12,766 bases of DNA from Bacillota bacterium (GTDB lineage Bacteria > Bacillota_C > Negativicutes > Sporomusales > Sporomusaceae), in NCBI GenBank assembly GCA_023441125.1, contig JAEZQV010000399.1:1-12766 (forward strand), read 5' to 3'. Of this stretch, positions 1 through 7,571 are shown piece after piece. Numbering within the stretch: the first letter of the stretch is position 1; each line of letters starts with the position of its first letter. A model generated the notes under the pieces. That model was not told where the DNA came from. It did not search any database and saw only the letters and a list, made by a program, of their open reading frames with translations. A program made the translations under genes and the position numbers.

Positions 1-3000
1 TTGGGGATTTCGCCGTTTATATCAACCGTTTATGCGGATACTGTTGTCGGAGACACGGTAGTTGTCAATCAAAACGAAACCAAAGTAACTACCGGCTTGG
101 CGACCGGCAAGATTGATGCAAACCGCAAAGGCCAGACTAACGGTCTATATTTATATAATTCAGTCATTATTCTATCCAACGGACGCTGGCAGCCAGACGA
201 TGCTACGGATAATAAAAATGCAGATAACGAGCGCATACAGGTCAATGAACTTAATGTGGGAGTGGGCGGCATTGTAGATCTGAGCTATCATAACACCCAT
301 AATCTCAGTATGGGGACGGCTGATACCGTAGCCAAGCACGAAGAACGGCAACTGTATGTTACCACCGCCACTCTGGCCAACGGTACGGTTTTCCGACTAA
401 GCCCGAATTCAGCTACCACTACGACAACGGCCACATTGAATAATAATGTTGAAAAAGTCGTGATTACGAACGCTGTTGGGAACGGTACCATCTATATTCA
501 ACTGGGATATGATGAAACGATGGGTGATGCCGGTAAAAATAGATTTAATCTCCTTAACGCTACTCAGACCTCTGCAGGCGGGCAGTATTTAGTAAGCACA
601 CAAAATAAGTATGCAATTTTGACGATTACCAACGGTTATGCAAATTTCACTGTGGAAGGTCAAACCTCGCTGGCCGACGCGCCGCTATATGTCTATGAAA
701 TCACGCCGTACATTTACTGGGATGCTGCGACCGGCATCGCCTATTTTAACGGCTATGAATTCGTCGGCAACACCAATCGGGTGTCAGAATCCGTTAAGGC
801 GACCAGTGATGTGCACCGTTCGCTGCGCAATCTGTGGCGGATCGAGGAAAACAATCTGTTTAATCATTTGGATACCTTGCATCAGGAGCAAGCGACTGTA
901 AGCAAGGCTACATCAACAGATGACGACAGAAAACGCGAAGGAGCCTGGGTCAATACCTTCCGTGGCTCATTAACCAGCGATAGCGGCTATGATGGGCGCA
1001 GCGTCAAGCAAGATTATGACGGGATACAGGTCGGCTACGATAAGCGGCGGGCCGGTGACTTTTATAACGGCAAGCTATATACCGGCATCATGTTTAATAA
1101 AATCACCGCCGATTCCGCTTTCTTGTCGGGCACAAGCGATTTGAGCAGCGAGGGCCTTGGCCTGTACAGTACCTGGGTTGGCAACAAAGGACACTACCTG
1201 GATCTAATTGTCCGCGGCTCCAGGCTCACCAATGACTATAGTTTCTATGACAGCGAAGGCAACGTTAAAAGCGGCTATAACACCTGGGCGATGGGACTGA
1301 GCAGCCGCTACGGCTATCGGCAGCAGTTAAAGGATGGCTGGTTCTGGGAGCCGCAGGTGGGATTATCCTACGGCAATATTCCCAGCACTTCCTATACACT
1401 GAGTAATTATTTGAATATTCAACAGGAAGCGATCAGCACTCTCACCGGCCGCTTGGGCGTTACCCTGGGCAAAACGCTGGGTGAAGACGGCAGCAAAGGC
1501 AATGTCTACGCGAAAGCTACCGCTTTCCATACCTTCGGCGAGGATGCCAGCGTACGCGCTTCCTATGCAGTAGACAGCTTGCAGGTGGCGACAGCGGATG
1601 GCAGCGATACCTGGTATCAATTCAATCTGGGGACTAATCTGAAGCTGTCGCCGGACAGCGATATGTGGCTGGAACTGGGCAAGACAACCGGCGGCAAGGT
1701 TCGGACCGACTGGCAGGTTAGCGGCGGTCTGGCCTGGAAATGGGGCGGGCTGCCCAGTGCCAAAGGAAAAGCTGTTCCGATGAGCAGTGTCCATGCATGG
1801 CAACAGCAATCACTGCCTGGCGCTGATATAAAAGCAGCGGCTAAACAACAACCTGTAGTTAATGCGGCAACGGCCGGCGGACAACAGCCAGCTACTGCTA
1901 AGACCGGTACAAGCGATATAGTCAGCATGACAGTAACAGATGATCAGTCGACAGAGACAGCAGTCGGTCCGCAGACCAGTGACCAAACGGTTACAGCCCC
2001 TGAACCGGCAACCCCCGCAATAAAGACAACGGACAGTCGCATCAAAACGCAGCCGGTAGGGGAGACAACGGCAACTGGCAATGAACCGGCGACGGTAACT
2101 AGTAGTACCTCGCAGCCGGGCGAATATGTCCTGCCGGCCCTCACCGTTGAAGCGCCGCGTCCCAACTGGGAACAGAACCTGTCCCCTGGTACAGTATCGG
2201 TTGTTTACCCTGAGAAGTTTAAAGGCGAGGCGAAAAAGCTGCCGGAAATGCTGGAAACCGTACCTGGTATTCATATTAACCGGGTCAACGGCATCGGTCA
2301 GTATACTACCGCCACGATTCGTGGCAGCTCGTCAGCCCAGGTTGATGTTTATGTGGACGGCGTCCTGATGAACCGGGGCGGCGATGCGGCTGTTGACCTG
2401 TCGCTCATTCCGGTTGAAAATGTGGCCCGCATTGAAGTCTACCGTGGCTATATCCCGGCCCGCTTTGCCAGCGCGGCTATCGGCGGCGTCATCAACATCG
2501 TCACCAAGAAACCGGAAAAGGAAAGCTTTACGCTGTCTCAGGGCGTGCGTTCCTTCGGCGGTTATCAGGGCAGCCTGGAATACACCGCGCCACTGGGGAG
2601 CGGCAGTTTGCTGGTTGGCGTTAACCGTGACCAGAGTGATGGCGATTTTAGTTATACGAAAATAGACCCCAACATAAGAAGTGGGATTACTGACCCGGCC
2701 GACCGGCACCGCAAGGACAACAGCTATCAAAATACCGACGGAGTAATCAAATGGCAGGATGCCAATTGGTTGGTCAAGGCGGCCTGGACTAAAACCGACC
2801 GGTATCTCCCAGCTTCTACCTCGGAAAACTATATTGCCACTACGGACGGCAGCGCTGCAGCAGACCTGATTTCCACCAGACGTCACCAAGTTGTCGATCA
2901 GCAAAGCCTGTTAATGGGTCGACGGCAGACAGTGGGCAATCTGGAATGGGGTTGGCAGGTTGATTGGCTGCAATATGACAAGGACTATACCTCCAATCTG

Positions 3001-4089
3001 ACGCTCGGCACCTGGCCGGGTGCTTTGTGGAGCAGTTATGGCAGCAAGCACATCGGCACAGCCATTGATGGCACTTGGAAGCTGGGTGACAGCCACCTCC
3101 TGGAGTTCCGCGCCGATTACGCCCATGAAACCATGGATGTCAGCGCCTCTGACCCCGGTGGCAACACAGGCGAGATTTATTTCATCCCGCACTATCAGTT
3201 CAACAAGTACCATTTCCACCTGCAGGACAATATATCGCTCAACAGTGCCAAAAATCTGACCTTATCGCCTATTATTCGAGCCGAGCGCATCGAAATGTCG
3301 ACCAATACCCCGGATGAGAATAAGTGGAAATATTCCTACGGTGTGGGTCTGAAAAAGGAAATCAATGAACACTGGACCCTAAAAAGCAGTTATGGCACCT
3401 ATAACCGCTTCCCCAATTTCTACGAAATCTTTGGCGACGGAGCCTGGCTGCGGCCGGTGCCGTTAACTATACAGCAACAAGGCGTAGGCAAACCAACCTG
3501 GGAAGAAAGCACCCAGTTTGACCTGGGAGCCACTTGGCGAGGCCGGGCGCTCAACGCTAATGCGAATTTCGGCCTGACTTATTTCCACCGTGATATTGAC
3601 AATATGATGTTGCTCTTTAACAACAAGCTGGCAGCCTGGTACGGCAACTATGGCAGCGCCGTGGCCAAGGGGCTGGAGTTTGACGGCAGTCTGAAGTGGC
3701 AGTGCTGGGATCTCGATCTGGCGGCTACCTGGACTGACACGGAGCGGCGGAAAACGCAGTATAAACAAGTAGTCGGCGGTCCCATCCCCGATATCCCCGA
3801 GTGGGAGGGTAATATCCGTCTGACCTACCGGGTCCCTGGCGACAAACTCTCGTTGTTTGCCGAAGACCATTACACCGGTACCGTGAATAAGACGTATGAG
3901 GTGCTGAATATTACCAATCTTGGCTTCCGCTATAACCTGAATGACAACTGGAAACTCACCGGCGGCGTCAATGATCTCTTCAATCGGGGACCGGAACAGA
4001 CCTGGTACTATGATGGCTATGGTAAACAAACTATGCTCTATCCGCAGCAGGGCCGCACCTATTATCTGACCACGCAATATCGTTTCTAA
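1..4089 (+). CDS. Autotransporter beta-barrel fused to TonB-dependent receptor (5' partial)
   Basis: This frame is open from the first base, and its first residues (ending TVYA then DT) look like the end of a signal peptide, so the true start lies upstream and the TTG at base 1 is probably internal. Residues about 15-250 are beta-rich and look like the C-terminal part of a pertactin-type passenger. A helical segment at about 262-295 leads into an autotransporter barrel at about 314-581, whose last strand ends W-K-W. Residues 582-705 are a Thr/Ala/Pro/Gln-rich linker. A TonB-box-like stretch (VLPALTVEA, 710-718) precedes a plug at about 730-836, with PGIHINRVNG, RGSS, VYVDGV, IEVYRG and GGVINIVTKK. 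The 22-strand-type receptor barrel follows and ends in Tyr-Arg-Phe, as outer-membrane barrels do. Known receptors of this family import siderophores, heme, cobalamin or other large substrates using TonB energy; the substrate here cannot be told. No second signal peptide lies in the linker, so this is a real fusion rather than two adjacent genes. Confidence 0.93.
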   Translation: MGISPFISTVYADTVVGDTVVVNQNETKVTTGLATGKIDANRKGQTNGLYLYNSVIILSNGRWQPDDATDNKNADNERIQVNELNVGVGGIVDLSYHNTHNLSMGTADTVAKHEERQLYVTTATLANGTVFRLSPNSATTTTTATLNNNVEKVVITNAVGNGTIYIQLGYDETMGDAGKNRFNLLNATQTSAGGQYLVSTQNKYAILTITNGYANFTVEGQTSLADAPLYVYEITPYIYWDAATGIAYFNGYEFVGNTNRVSESVKATSDVHRSLRNLWRIEENNLFNHLDTLHQEQATVSKATSTDDDRKREGAWVNTFRGSLTSDSGYDGRSVKQDYDGIQVGYDKRRAGDFYNGKLYTGIMFNKITADSAFLSGTSDLSSEGLGLYSTWVGNKGHYLDLIVRGSRLTNDYSFYDSEGNVKSGYNTWAMGLSSRYGYRQQLKDGWFWEPQVGLSYGNIPSTSYTLSNYLNIQQEAISTLTGRLGVTLGKTLGEDGSKGNVYAKATAFHTFGEDASVRASYAVDSLQVATADGSDTWYQFNLGTNLKLSPDSDMWLELGKTTGGKVRTDWQVSGGLAWKWGGLPSAKGKAVPMSSVHAWQQQSLPGADIKAAAKQQPVVNAATAGGQQPATAKTGTSDIVSMTVTDDQSTETAVGPQTSDQTVTAPEPATPAIKTTDSRIKTQPVGETTATGNEPATVTSSTSQPGEYVLPALTVEAPRPNWEQNLSPGTVSVVYPEKFKGEAKKLPEMLETVPGIHINRVNGIGQYTTATIRGSSSAQVDVYVDGVLMNRGGDAAVDLSLIPVENVARIEVYRGYIPARFASAAIGGVINIVTKKPEKESFTLSQGVRSFGGYQGSLEYTAPLGSGSLLVGVNRDQSDGDFSYTKIDPNIRSGITDPADRHRKDNSYQNTDGVIKWQDANWLVKAAWTKTDRYLPASTSENYIATTDGSAAADLISTRRHQVVDQQSLLMGRRQTVGNLEWGWQVDWLQYDKDYTSNLTLGTWPGALWSSYGSKHIGTAIDGTWKLGDSHLLEFRADYAHETMDVSASDPGGNTGEIYFIPHYQFNKYHFHLQDNISLNSAKNLTLSPIIRAERIEMSTNTPDENKWKYSYGVGLKKEINEHWTLKSSYGTYNRFPNFYEIFGDGAWLRPVPLTIQQQGVGKPTWEESTQFDLGATWRGRALNANANFGLTYFHRDIDNMMLLFNNKLAAWYGNYGSAVAKGLEFDGSLKWQCWDLDLAATWTDTERRKTQYKQVVGGPIPDIPEWEGNIRLTYRVPGDKLSLFAEDHYTGTVNKTYEVLNITNLGFRYNLNDNWKLTGGVNDLFNRGPEQTWYYDGYGKQTMLYPQQGRTYYLTTQYRF

Positions 4090-4140
4090 ACAAAACCGTA
4101 TTGATCACCTCGCCTTACCTATATGGCGGTGAAATTGATA

Positions 4141-4187
4141 GGATACTTTATTGCAACATTAATATAGTATCCGGCTAGGCAGTATCC
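4141..4187. repeat. GGATACT/AGTATCC stem-loop with extra repeat copy
   Basis: GGATACT at 4141-4147 is the exact inverse complement of AGTATCC at 4166-4172. After a T/T mismatch the stem continues with TATT (4149-4152) pairing with AATA (4161-4164), leaving an 8-base loop. A second direct copy of AGTATCC lies at 4181-4187, so the left arm has two possible partners. It could be an operator dyad or a switching RNA leader. There is no T-run after it. Confidence 0.5.
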
Positions 4188-4228
4188 ATGTTCCAGGCGA
4201 AATAAGATCAGTAGAGGAGGTGAAAAGA

Positions 4229-4261
4229 ATGCTGCTTGCCATTGTATTAAGCAAAAGTTAG
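4229..4261 (+). CDS. Ten-codon leader-peptide-like mini-ORF
   Basis: The frame reads MLLAIVLSKS followed by TAG. A very strong Shine-Dalgarno sequence, GAGGAGGTGA at about 4214-4222, lies 6 bases before the ATG, better than most gene starts in this window. The product is too short for a folded protein but has the size of a leader peptide. No run of one regulatory codon is present, so classical amino-acid attenuation is not indicated. It could also be the leftover start of a decayed gene. If the candidate promoter at 4265-4292 is used, this ORF would not be on the same transcript as the propeller gene. Confidence 0.3.
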   Translation: MLLAIVLSKS

Positions 4262-4264
4262 TCT

Positions 4265-4292
4265 TTGGTAGGCTTGTAAAAACGATTATATT
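4265..4292 (+). promoter_or_regulatory. Candidate sigma-A promoter for propeller-like gene
   Basis: TTGGTA (4265-4270) and TATATT (4287-4292) are separated by 16 bases, resembling -35 and -10 boxes. Transcription would start near 4299 and give a short leader that carries the ribosome binding site GGAGGTG (4308-4314). The -35 match is only partial and the area is A/T-rich, so chance is possible. Confidence 0.3.
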
Positions 4293-4323
4293 TTATTTAA
4301 CAAAAACGGAGGTGTAGTTTGTA

Positions 4324-5727
4324 ATGGCAGATAGTAATTCTGTGTTAGGTTTTTCAGTAGTCAATTATGGAGATTCGAGTGCTGTACCGCCTATACTGCC
4401 GGAAGGTGCAGTGGGGACAATTACCGATTCAAACGGAGCCACTCCGGGACTTGACCTTGATAAAGTCTATGGTTTAAACAGTGACGTATCTGTCAATTGG
4501 TTTCCTGCCAGTGATGGCTCCACCGGTACCAGCCGCTTGCTGATCGCTCAGTATAATTATGGCAGCGACGCTACCGTTCAAGTGGAAAACACCAATACTC
4601 CAAGTTGGTTATTAATCGCAGGTCAAAGAACTTGGTCTGGCGTGCACAATGTGTACGGCGCAGCGACCAATGCTGCACAGGACCATCTGTATGTTATAGA
4701 TTACGATAATGCTGCATTGGCTAAGATTACGGCCAATGGCACAGCCTCGCCGGTAACCAATGGTTATCCTTTGGATTCCGTGCTGAATTTCCCCGCATTC
4801 GTCAATACCGTGGAAGGTTCTACCGTTTTTCCCCCCAATAGCACATCGCCTGCTTGGCAAAACAACGGTGTTGCTATAACGGTTGTCGGCAGCAATTTGT
4901 ACGCACTGTTTACGGCTGTGGACAATCCTTGGGCAACCACTCCTAATTATGCTGACAGCGTGGTCGTTCGCCTGACCATCGGCACCGGTGGTGCGCTGAC
5001 TTACAGCGCCGGCGACTATAAAACTGTGGGCAAGAATGCCTTCACCCTGGAATACTACGGCGGCAAATTGGTTGTGGCTAGTGTCGGCGGCAAGCAGGTG
5101 GACGGCGCATATAACAGCAACTCGGCTATTCATGTTATTACTACCGGCACCGGCGGTAGCCTGAAAACGGCTGACGGAGCCAGCGTAGCTCAGGTATTGT
5201 CGGCTTCCGACGTAGATGACGAGTTCAGAAGCGTAGCTATCAGCAATGGCGGCGATGTTTACCTGTTGACCGGGCATTACAGCTCAGGCTATGCAGATTT
5301 CTCCGGACTGGTATATCAAACCACAATGACGAATCTTATAAGCGGTAACCCTGGTAGTGATATCATTACAATCAGCGAAGAAGAAGGCTTCCTCTGGACG
5401 CTCCGCTACTACAACAGCACCAGTGGAACGACCGACCGGCTGTGGTTCGCCCAGGGGAATGCTGTGGGTCTATATGATACCTATACATCCGGTATTCCCC
5501 AGGTATTCCTTATTCCTGCAGACGATCTGAGCAGTGATACTGCGCCAATCCGCGTTCATACTCCCCGACATTTAAACGGGATTACCCTGTTTGGTGCCGG
5601 TCAGCCGACACTGGTATCTCGCGGCTATCAATCGCCGGCGTTTGCTTCGCAGTCGCCGGAGGCATTGGTGGAACGGAAGAAGATTCTGGAGGCAGCAGCC
5701 AAGGCCAAAGCTGCCAAAAAACCATAA
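4324..5727 (+). CDS. Beta-propeller-like protein of unknown function
   Basis: The start is fixed by GGAGGTG nine bases upstream and by an in-frame stop at 4315. The 467-residue product has no signal peptide, lipobox or membrane segment. It is rich in Gly, Ser, Thr and Asn and has repeated short beta units of the kind LYVIDYD, LYALFTAV, LVVASVGG, VYLLTGHY and LWFAQGN, spaced 50-80 residues apart. That is what blades of a beta-propeller look like, perhaps five or six. The last 25 residues form a Lys/Ala-rich helix that is unlike the rest. The composition resembles that of extracellular proteins, which sits oddly with the missing signal peptide. It lies downstream of the receptor fusion, is probably transcribed on its own, and is followed by a strong hairpin. 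A role as a surface or substrate-binding partner of the receptor is only a guess; I do not recognise the family. Confidence 0.82.
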   Translation: MADSNSVLGFSVVNYGDSSAVPPILPEGAVGTITDSNGATPGLDLDKVYGLNSDVSVNWFPASDGSTGTSRLLIAQYNYGSDATVQVENTNTPSWLLIAGQRTWSGVHNVYGAATNAAQDHLYVIDYDNAALAKITANGTASPVTNGYPLDSVLNFPAFVNTVEGSTVFPPNSTSPAWQNNGVAITVVGSNLYALFTAVDNPWATTPNYADSVVVRLTIGTGGALTYSAGDYKTVGKNAFTLEYYGGKLVVASVGGKQVDGAYNSNSAIHVITTGTGGSLKTADGASVAQVLSASDVDDEFRSVAISNGGDVYLLTGHYSSGYADFSGLVYQTTMTNLISGNPGSDIITISEEEGFLWTLRYYNSTSGTTDRLWFAQGNAVGLYDTYTSGIPQVFLIPADDLSSDTAPIRVHTPRHLNGITLFGAGQPTLVSRGYQSPAFASQSPEALVERKKILEAAAKAKAAKKP

Positions 5728-5747
5728 GCTTTCTCAGTAACCAGGTG

Positions 5748-5786
5748 AATTTGGACTGGCGGGTAATAAGCCTGCCAGTCCAAATT
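5748..5786 (+). terminator. Strong stem-loop, likely Rho-independent terminator
   Basis: A 16-base-pair stem (5748-5763 with 5771-5786, one G-T wobble) closes a 7-base loop, TAATAAG. The stem flanks are AATT, so the downstream arm runs directly into TTCT, giving a short interrupted T-tract. It begins 20 bases after the stop of the propeller-like gene. A smaller hairpin (CTGGC 5791-5795, GCCAG 5804-5808) follows immediately and ends just before the next ribosome binding site. The symmetrical A/T flanks could let the element act in both directions. Confidence 0.75.
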
Positions 5787-5824
5787 TTCTCTGGCAGTTT
5801 TCAGCCAGTAGGGAGGTTGATTGT

Positions 5825-6532
5825 ATGGTGAGCGTACCGGAGCTTGCTTTTGCTCATTTGGAAACGGCGACATTGGCAGAGCGGCAGACTGACGATCAGA
5901 AAATCTCGTCCTGGGCAACCGCCGTTTTAACCGATCCGGAAAATAAACAGGTCAGGTATAATGAAAAAGAGTTAAATCGGTTTTTACAGGTCGCAGCCAG
6001 TTTCAGTCCGTTTTTGCCCGATGCTCCACGACCGCTGCACTTTCAGCAGTATTTTCCCTCCATTGTCTGGTACACGCTCGGCAATACCGTGTTGCTTGAC
6101 CGGCAGCAGAGACGGCCCATCGCCTTTGGCACCGGCGATAGCAATATCTTTTTAAGCCTATTGTTTGACGGTTTCTTTATCGACAGCCGGCAGCCGGATT
6201 ACTTCCGGCCCATGAGCAAGCTTCACGACACCGGGCCGTTTATCGAGCGGTTCCGGGGACAAGGCCAAGCGCAAAGAAAAAAACAGAATTATTATGCACT
6301 GGTTAACTATTTGCATGAGAAAAAAATAATCAAAATGACACCAAAGACCCAGTTCATCAAATTGCACCCCTGGATGGGAATGACGATTCTCCGTGAGTTG
6401 TGCCAGTTTATCCGGCAATGCAGCCAAATGACCGGTATGGAAAAAGAATGGCCGCCATTGCTCAAATGTATGATCGTCTATGGGCTTTTGACAAAGCAGG
6501 CAAAGCCGGCACCACAACAGGGAATTCAATAA
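5825..6532 (+). CDS. Conserved-looking cytoplasmic protein, unknown function
   Basis: GGGAGG lies 8 bases before the ATG, a good start. The 235-residue product has no signal peptide and no membrane segment. The N-terminal 50 residues are polar and helical. A middle part (about 75-140) has aromatic-rich beta-like segments such as FPSIVWYTLG and LFDGFFIDSR. A basic stretch near 140-155 precedes a helical C-terminal third containing HPWMGMTILREL and four to five scattered aromatic residues. I do not recognise a family and see no catalytic motif. It is the first gene of a co-directional group with the CHAT protease and the DUF2325 protein; only 45 bases separate it from the next start, with no terminator between, so co-transcription is likely. 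A regulator, adaptor or target of the CHAT protease would fit but is not shown by the sequence. Confidence 0.8.
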   Translation: MVSVPELAFAHLETATLAERQTDDQKISSWATAVLTDPENKQVRYNEKELNRFLQVAASFSPFLPDAPRPLHFQQYFPSIVWYTLGNTVLLDRQQRRPIAFGTGDSNIFLSLLFDGFFIDSRQPDYFRPMSKLHDTGPFIERFRGQGQAQRKKQNYYALVNYLHEKKIIKMTPKTQFIKLHPWMGMTILRELCQFIRQCSQMTGMEKEWPPLLKCMIVYGLLTKQAKPAPQQGIQ

Positions 6533-6577
6533 CCTGTCATACTTGATTGTAGAATAGAGAAAGTGGGGGGACGGGAT

Positions 6578-7543
6578 ATGACATCCAGCGATGAGCTTCA
6601 ACAAAGTCTTCTGCAAAAAAAGACTCAACTGGCCCAGCTAAAAAGTGACAAGGCGCAGGCGCTGCAGCAAATAGCCGAGCATAACAAGGTGTTTACGCAG
6701 GCGCTTCCGGCCAAACCGCTTACGTTGAAAGCAACTCCGGCCGATGTAGCAGAGAATAAGGTGGATACGGCTAAAAAGCATATTAAGCATAACACGCAAC
6801 GCGTAATTGATCTGGTAGCGACAATTGCCAAGCTGGAACAGGAGGTTGCCGGGCTGGAGCAGCAAATTTATGCGGCTGATCAGCCTGAGCAAAAGAAAGG
6901 CCGGCAGCAACCGAAACGGACAAAGCCAGCCGCCAAGAAAGCGGCTGAAAAGGTAACGGTTTTGTTCCTGGCAGCCAATGCTCTGAAGAATGCCCCGCTG
7001 CAGCTTGACGCTGAGGTGAGGGATATTCAGGACAATATCCGCAAATCCGAATACCGGGACGCCATCAATTTCGTTACCCGTTGGGCGACACAGCCGCTGG
7101 ACATTCTGCAGGCCATCAATGAAGTGAAACCGCAAATTGTGCATTTTAGCGGCCACGGCGCGGAAAGTGACGGGCTGGTGTTGCAGGGCGAGGATGGTAA
7201 CCCGGCTATTGTTCCCTTAGCGGCTATCGTACAGGTTATGCTGAGCGCTTCCGATATGATCCGCCTGGTATTTTTCAATGTCTGTTTTTCGGACGATGAG
7301 GCTAAAACCGTTGTCAACTATGTAGAAGCGGCCATTGGTATGCAGCGGGCCATCAGCGATGAGGCGGCCAGGGTGTTTGCCGCTCAGTTCTATTCCGCCC
7401 TCGGCTTCGGCAAATCCTTGAAAAATGCGTTTGAACAGGCCAAAGCCGCGCTCATGCTGACAGGCATAGCGGAGGAAAATACGCCGTTCCTGTATGTCAA
7501 AGAAGGGCTTGACCCGGCGCAACTCGTTTTGGTTCAGGCCTGA
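6578..7543 (+). CDS. Coiled-coil protein with C-terminal CHAT caspase-like protease
   Basis: I chose ATG 6578 because a G-rich Shine-Dalgarno (6565-6570) lies 7 bases before it; a GTG at 6563 inside that region is less likely. Residues about 3-105 are heptad-like coiled coil, 106-125 are a Lys/Arg/Ala-rich linker, and 126-318 form a CHAT domain. The start (VTVLFLAAN), the LDAEVRDIQ helix, the HFSGHG motif, FFNVCFSD and the C-terminal IGMQRAISDEAARVFAAQFY region all match the stand-alone bacterial CHAT family. The expected catalytic pair is present: His193 of SGHG and Cys236 of NVCFS. CHAT proteins are clan CD cysteine peptidases related to caspases and separase, and several act in bacterial defence or regulated self-proteolysis. 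The coiled coil probably mediates assembly or contact with the coiled-coil DUF2325 protein encoded 28 bases downstream. There is no signal peptide, so it is cytoplasmic. The protease assignment is firm; its target is unknown. Confidence 0.92.
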   Translation: MTSSDELQQSLLQKKTQLAQLKSDKAQALQQIAEHNKVFTQALPAKPLTLKATPADVAENKVDTAKKHIKHNTQRVIDLVATIAKLEQEVAGLEQQIYAADQPEQKKGRQQPKRTKPAAKKAAEKVTVLFLAANALKNAPLQLDAEVRDIQDNIRKSEYRDAINFVTRWATQPLDILQAINEVKPQIVHFSGHGAESDGLVLQGEDGNPAIVPLAAIVQVMLSASDMIRLVFFNVCFSDDEAKTVVNYVEAAIGMQRAISDEAARVFAAQFYSALGFGKSLKNAFEQAKAALMLTGIAEENTPFLYVKEGLDPAQLVLVQA

Positions 7544-7571
7544 GAAAACGAAGCTAAAGAGAGCAGCAGCC

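Larger units (their letters stand above)
4090..4323. other. Intergenic region with stem-loops and repeats
   Basis: This gap separates the outer-membrane receptor gene from the propeller-like gene. It holds a bulged stem-loop (TCACC..GCC at 4105-4114 pairing with GGCGGTGA at 4125-4132), a second stem-loop at 4141-4172, a mini-ORF at 4229-4261 and a candidate promoter at 4265-4292, each described separately. Neither hairpin is followed by a T-run, so neither is a convincing Rho-independent terminator. No RNA family was recognised. Confidence 0.6.

Noticed and set aside
3463..4077. Minus-strand open frame of 204 codons inside the receptor gene
   Set aside because: It lies wholly within the well-supported receptor barrel, has no recognisable protein features or ribosome binding site, and is a shadow frame.
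4105..4132. Bulged stem-loop after the receptor gene considered as a terminator
   Set aside because: The stem has a two-base bulge and no T-run follows, so it is mentioned only as part of the intergenic region.
4612..5277. Minus-strand open frame of 221 codons inside the propeller-like gene
   Set aside because: It is opposite a gene with a strong start signal, is rich in Cys, Arg and Ile in an unnatural mix, and is explained by codon bias of the real gene.
6563..6577. GTG start adding five residues to the CHAT protein
   Set aside because: It would place the start on top of the G-rich ribosome binding site that serves the ATG at 6578.
7494..7571. Upstream in-frame ATG that would extend the DUF2325 protein by 26 residues
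   Set aside because: It would overlap the end of the CHAT gene, the nearest GGAGG is 18 bases away, and the added residues are basic and unlike a domain start.
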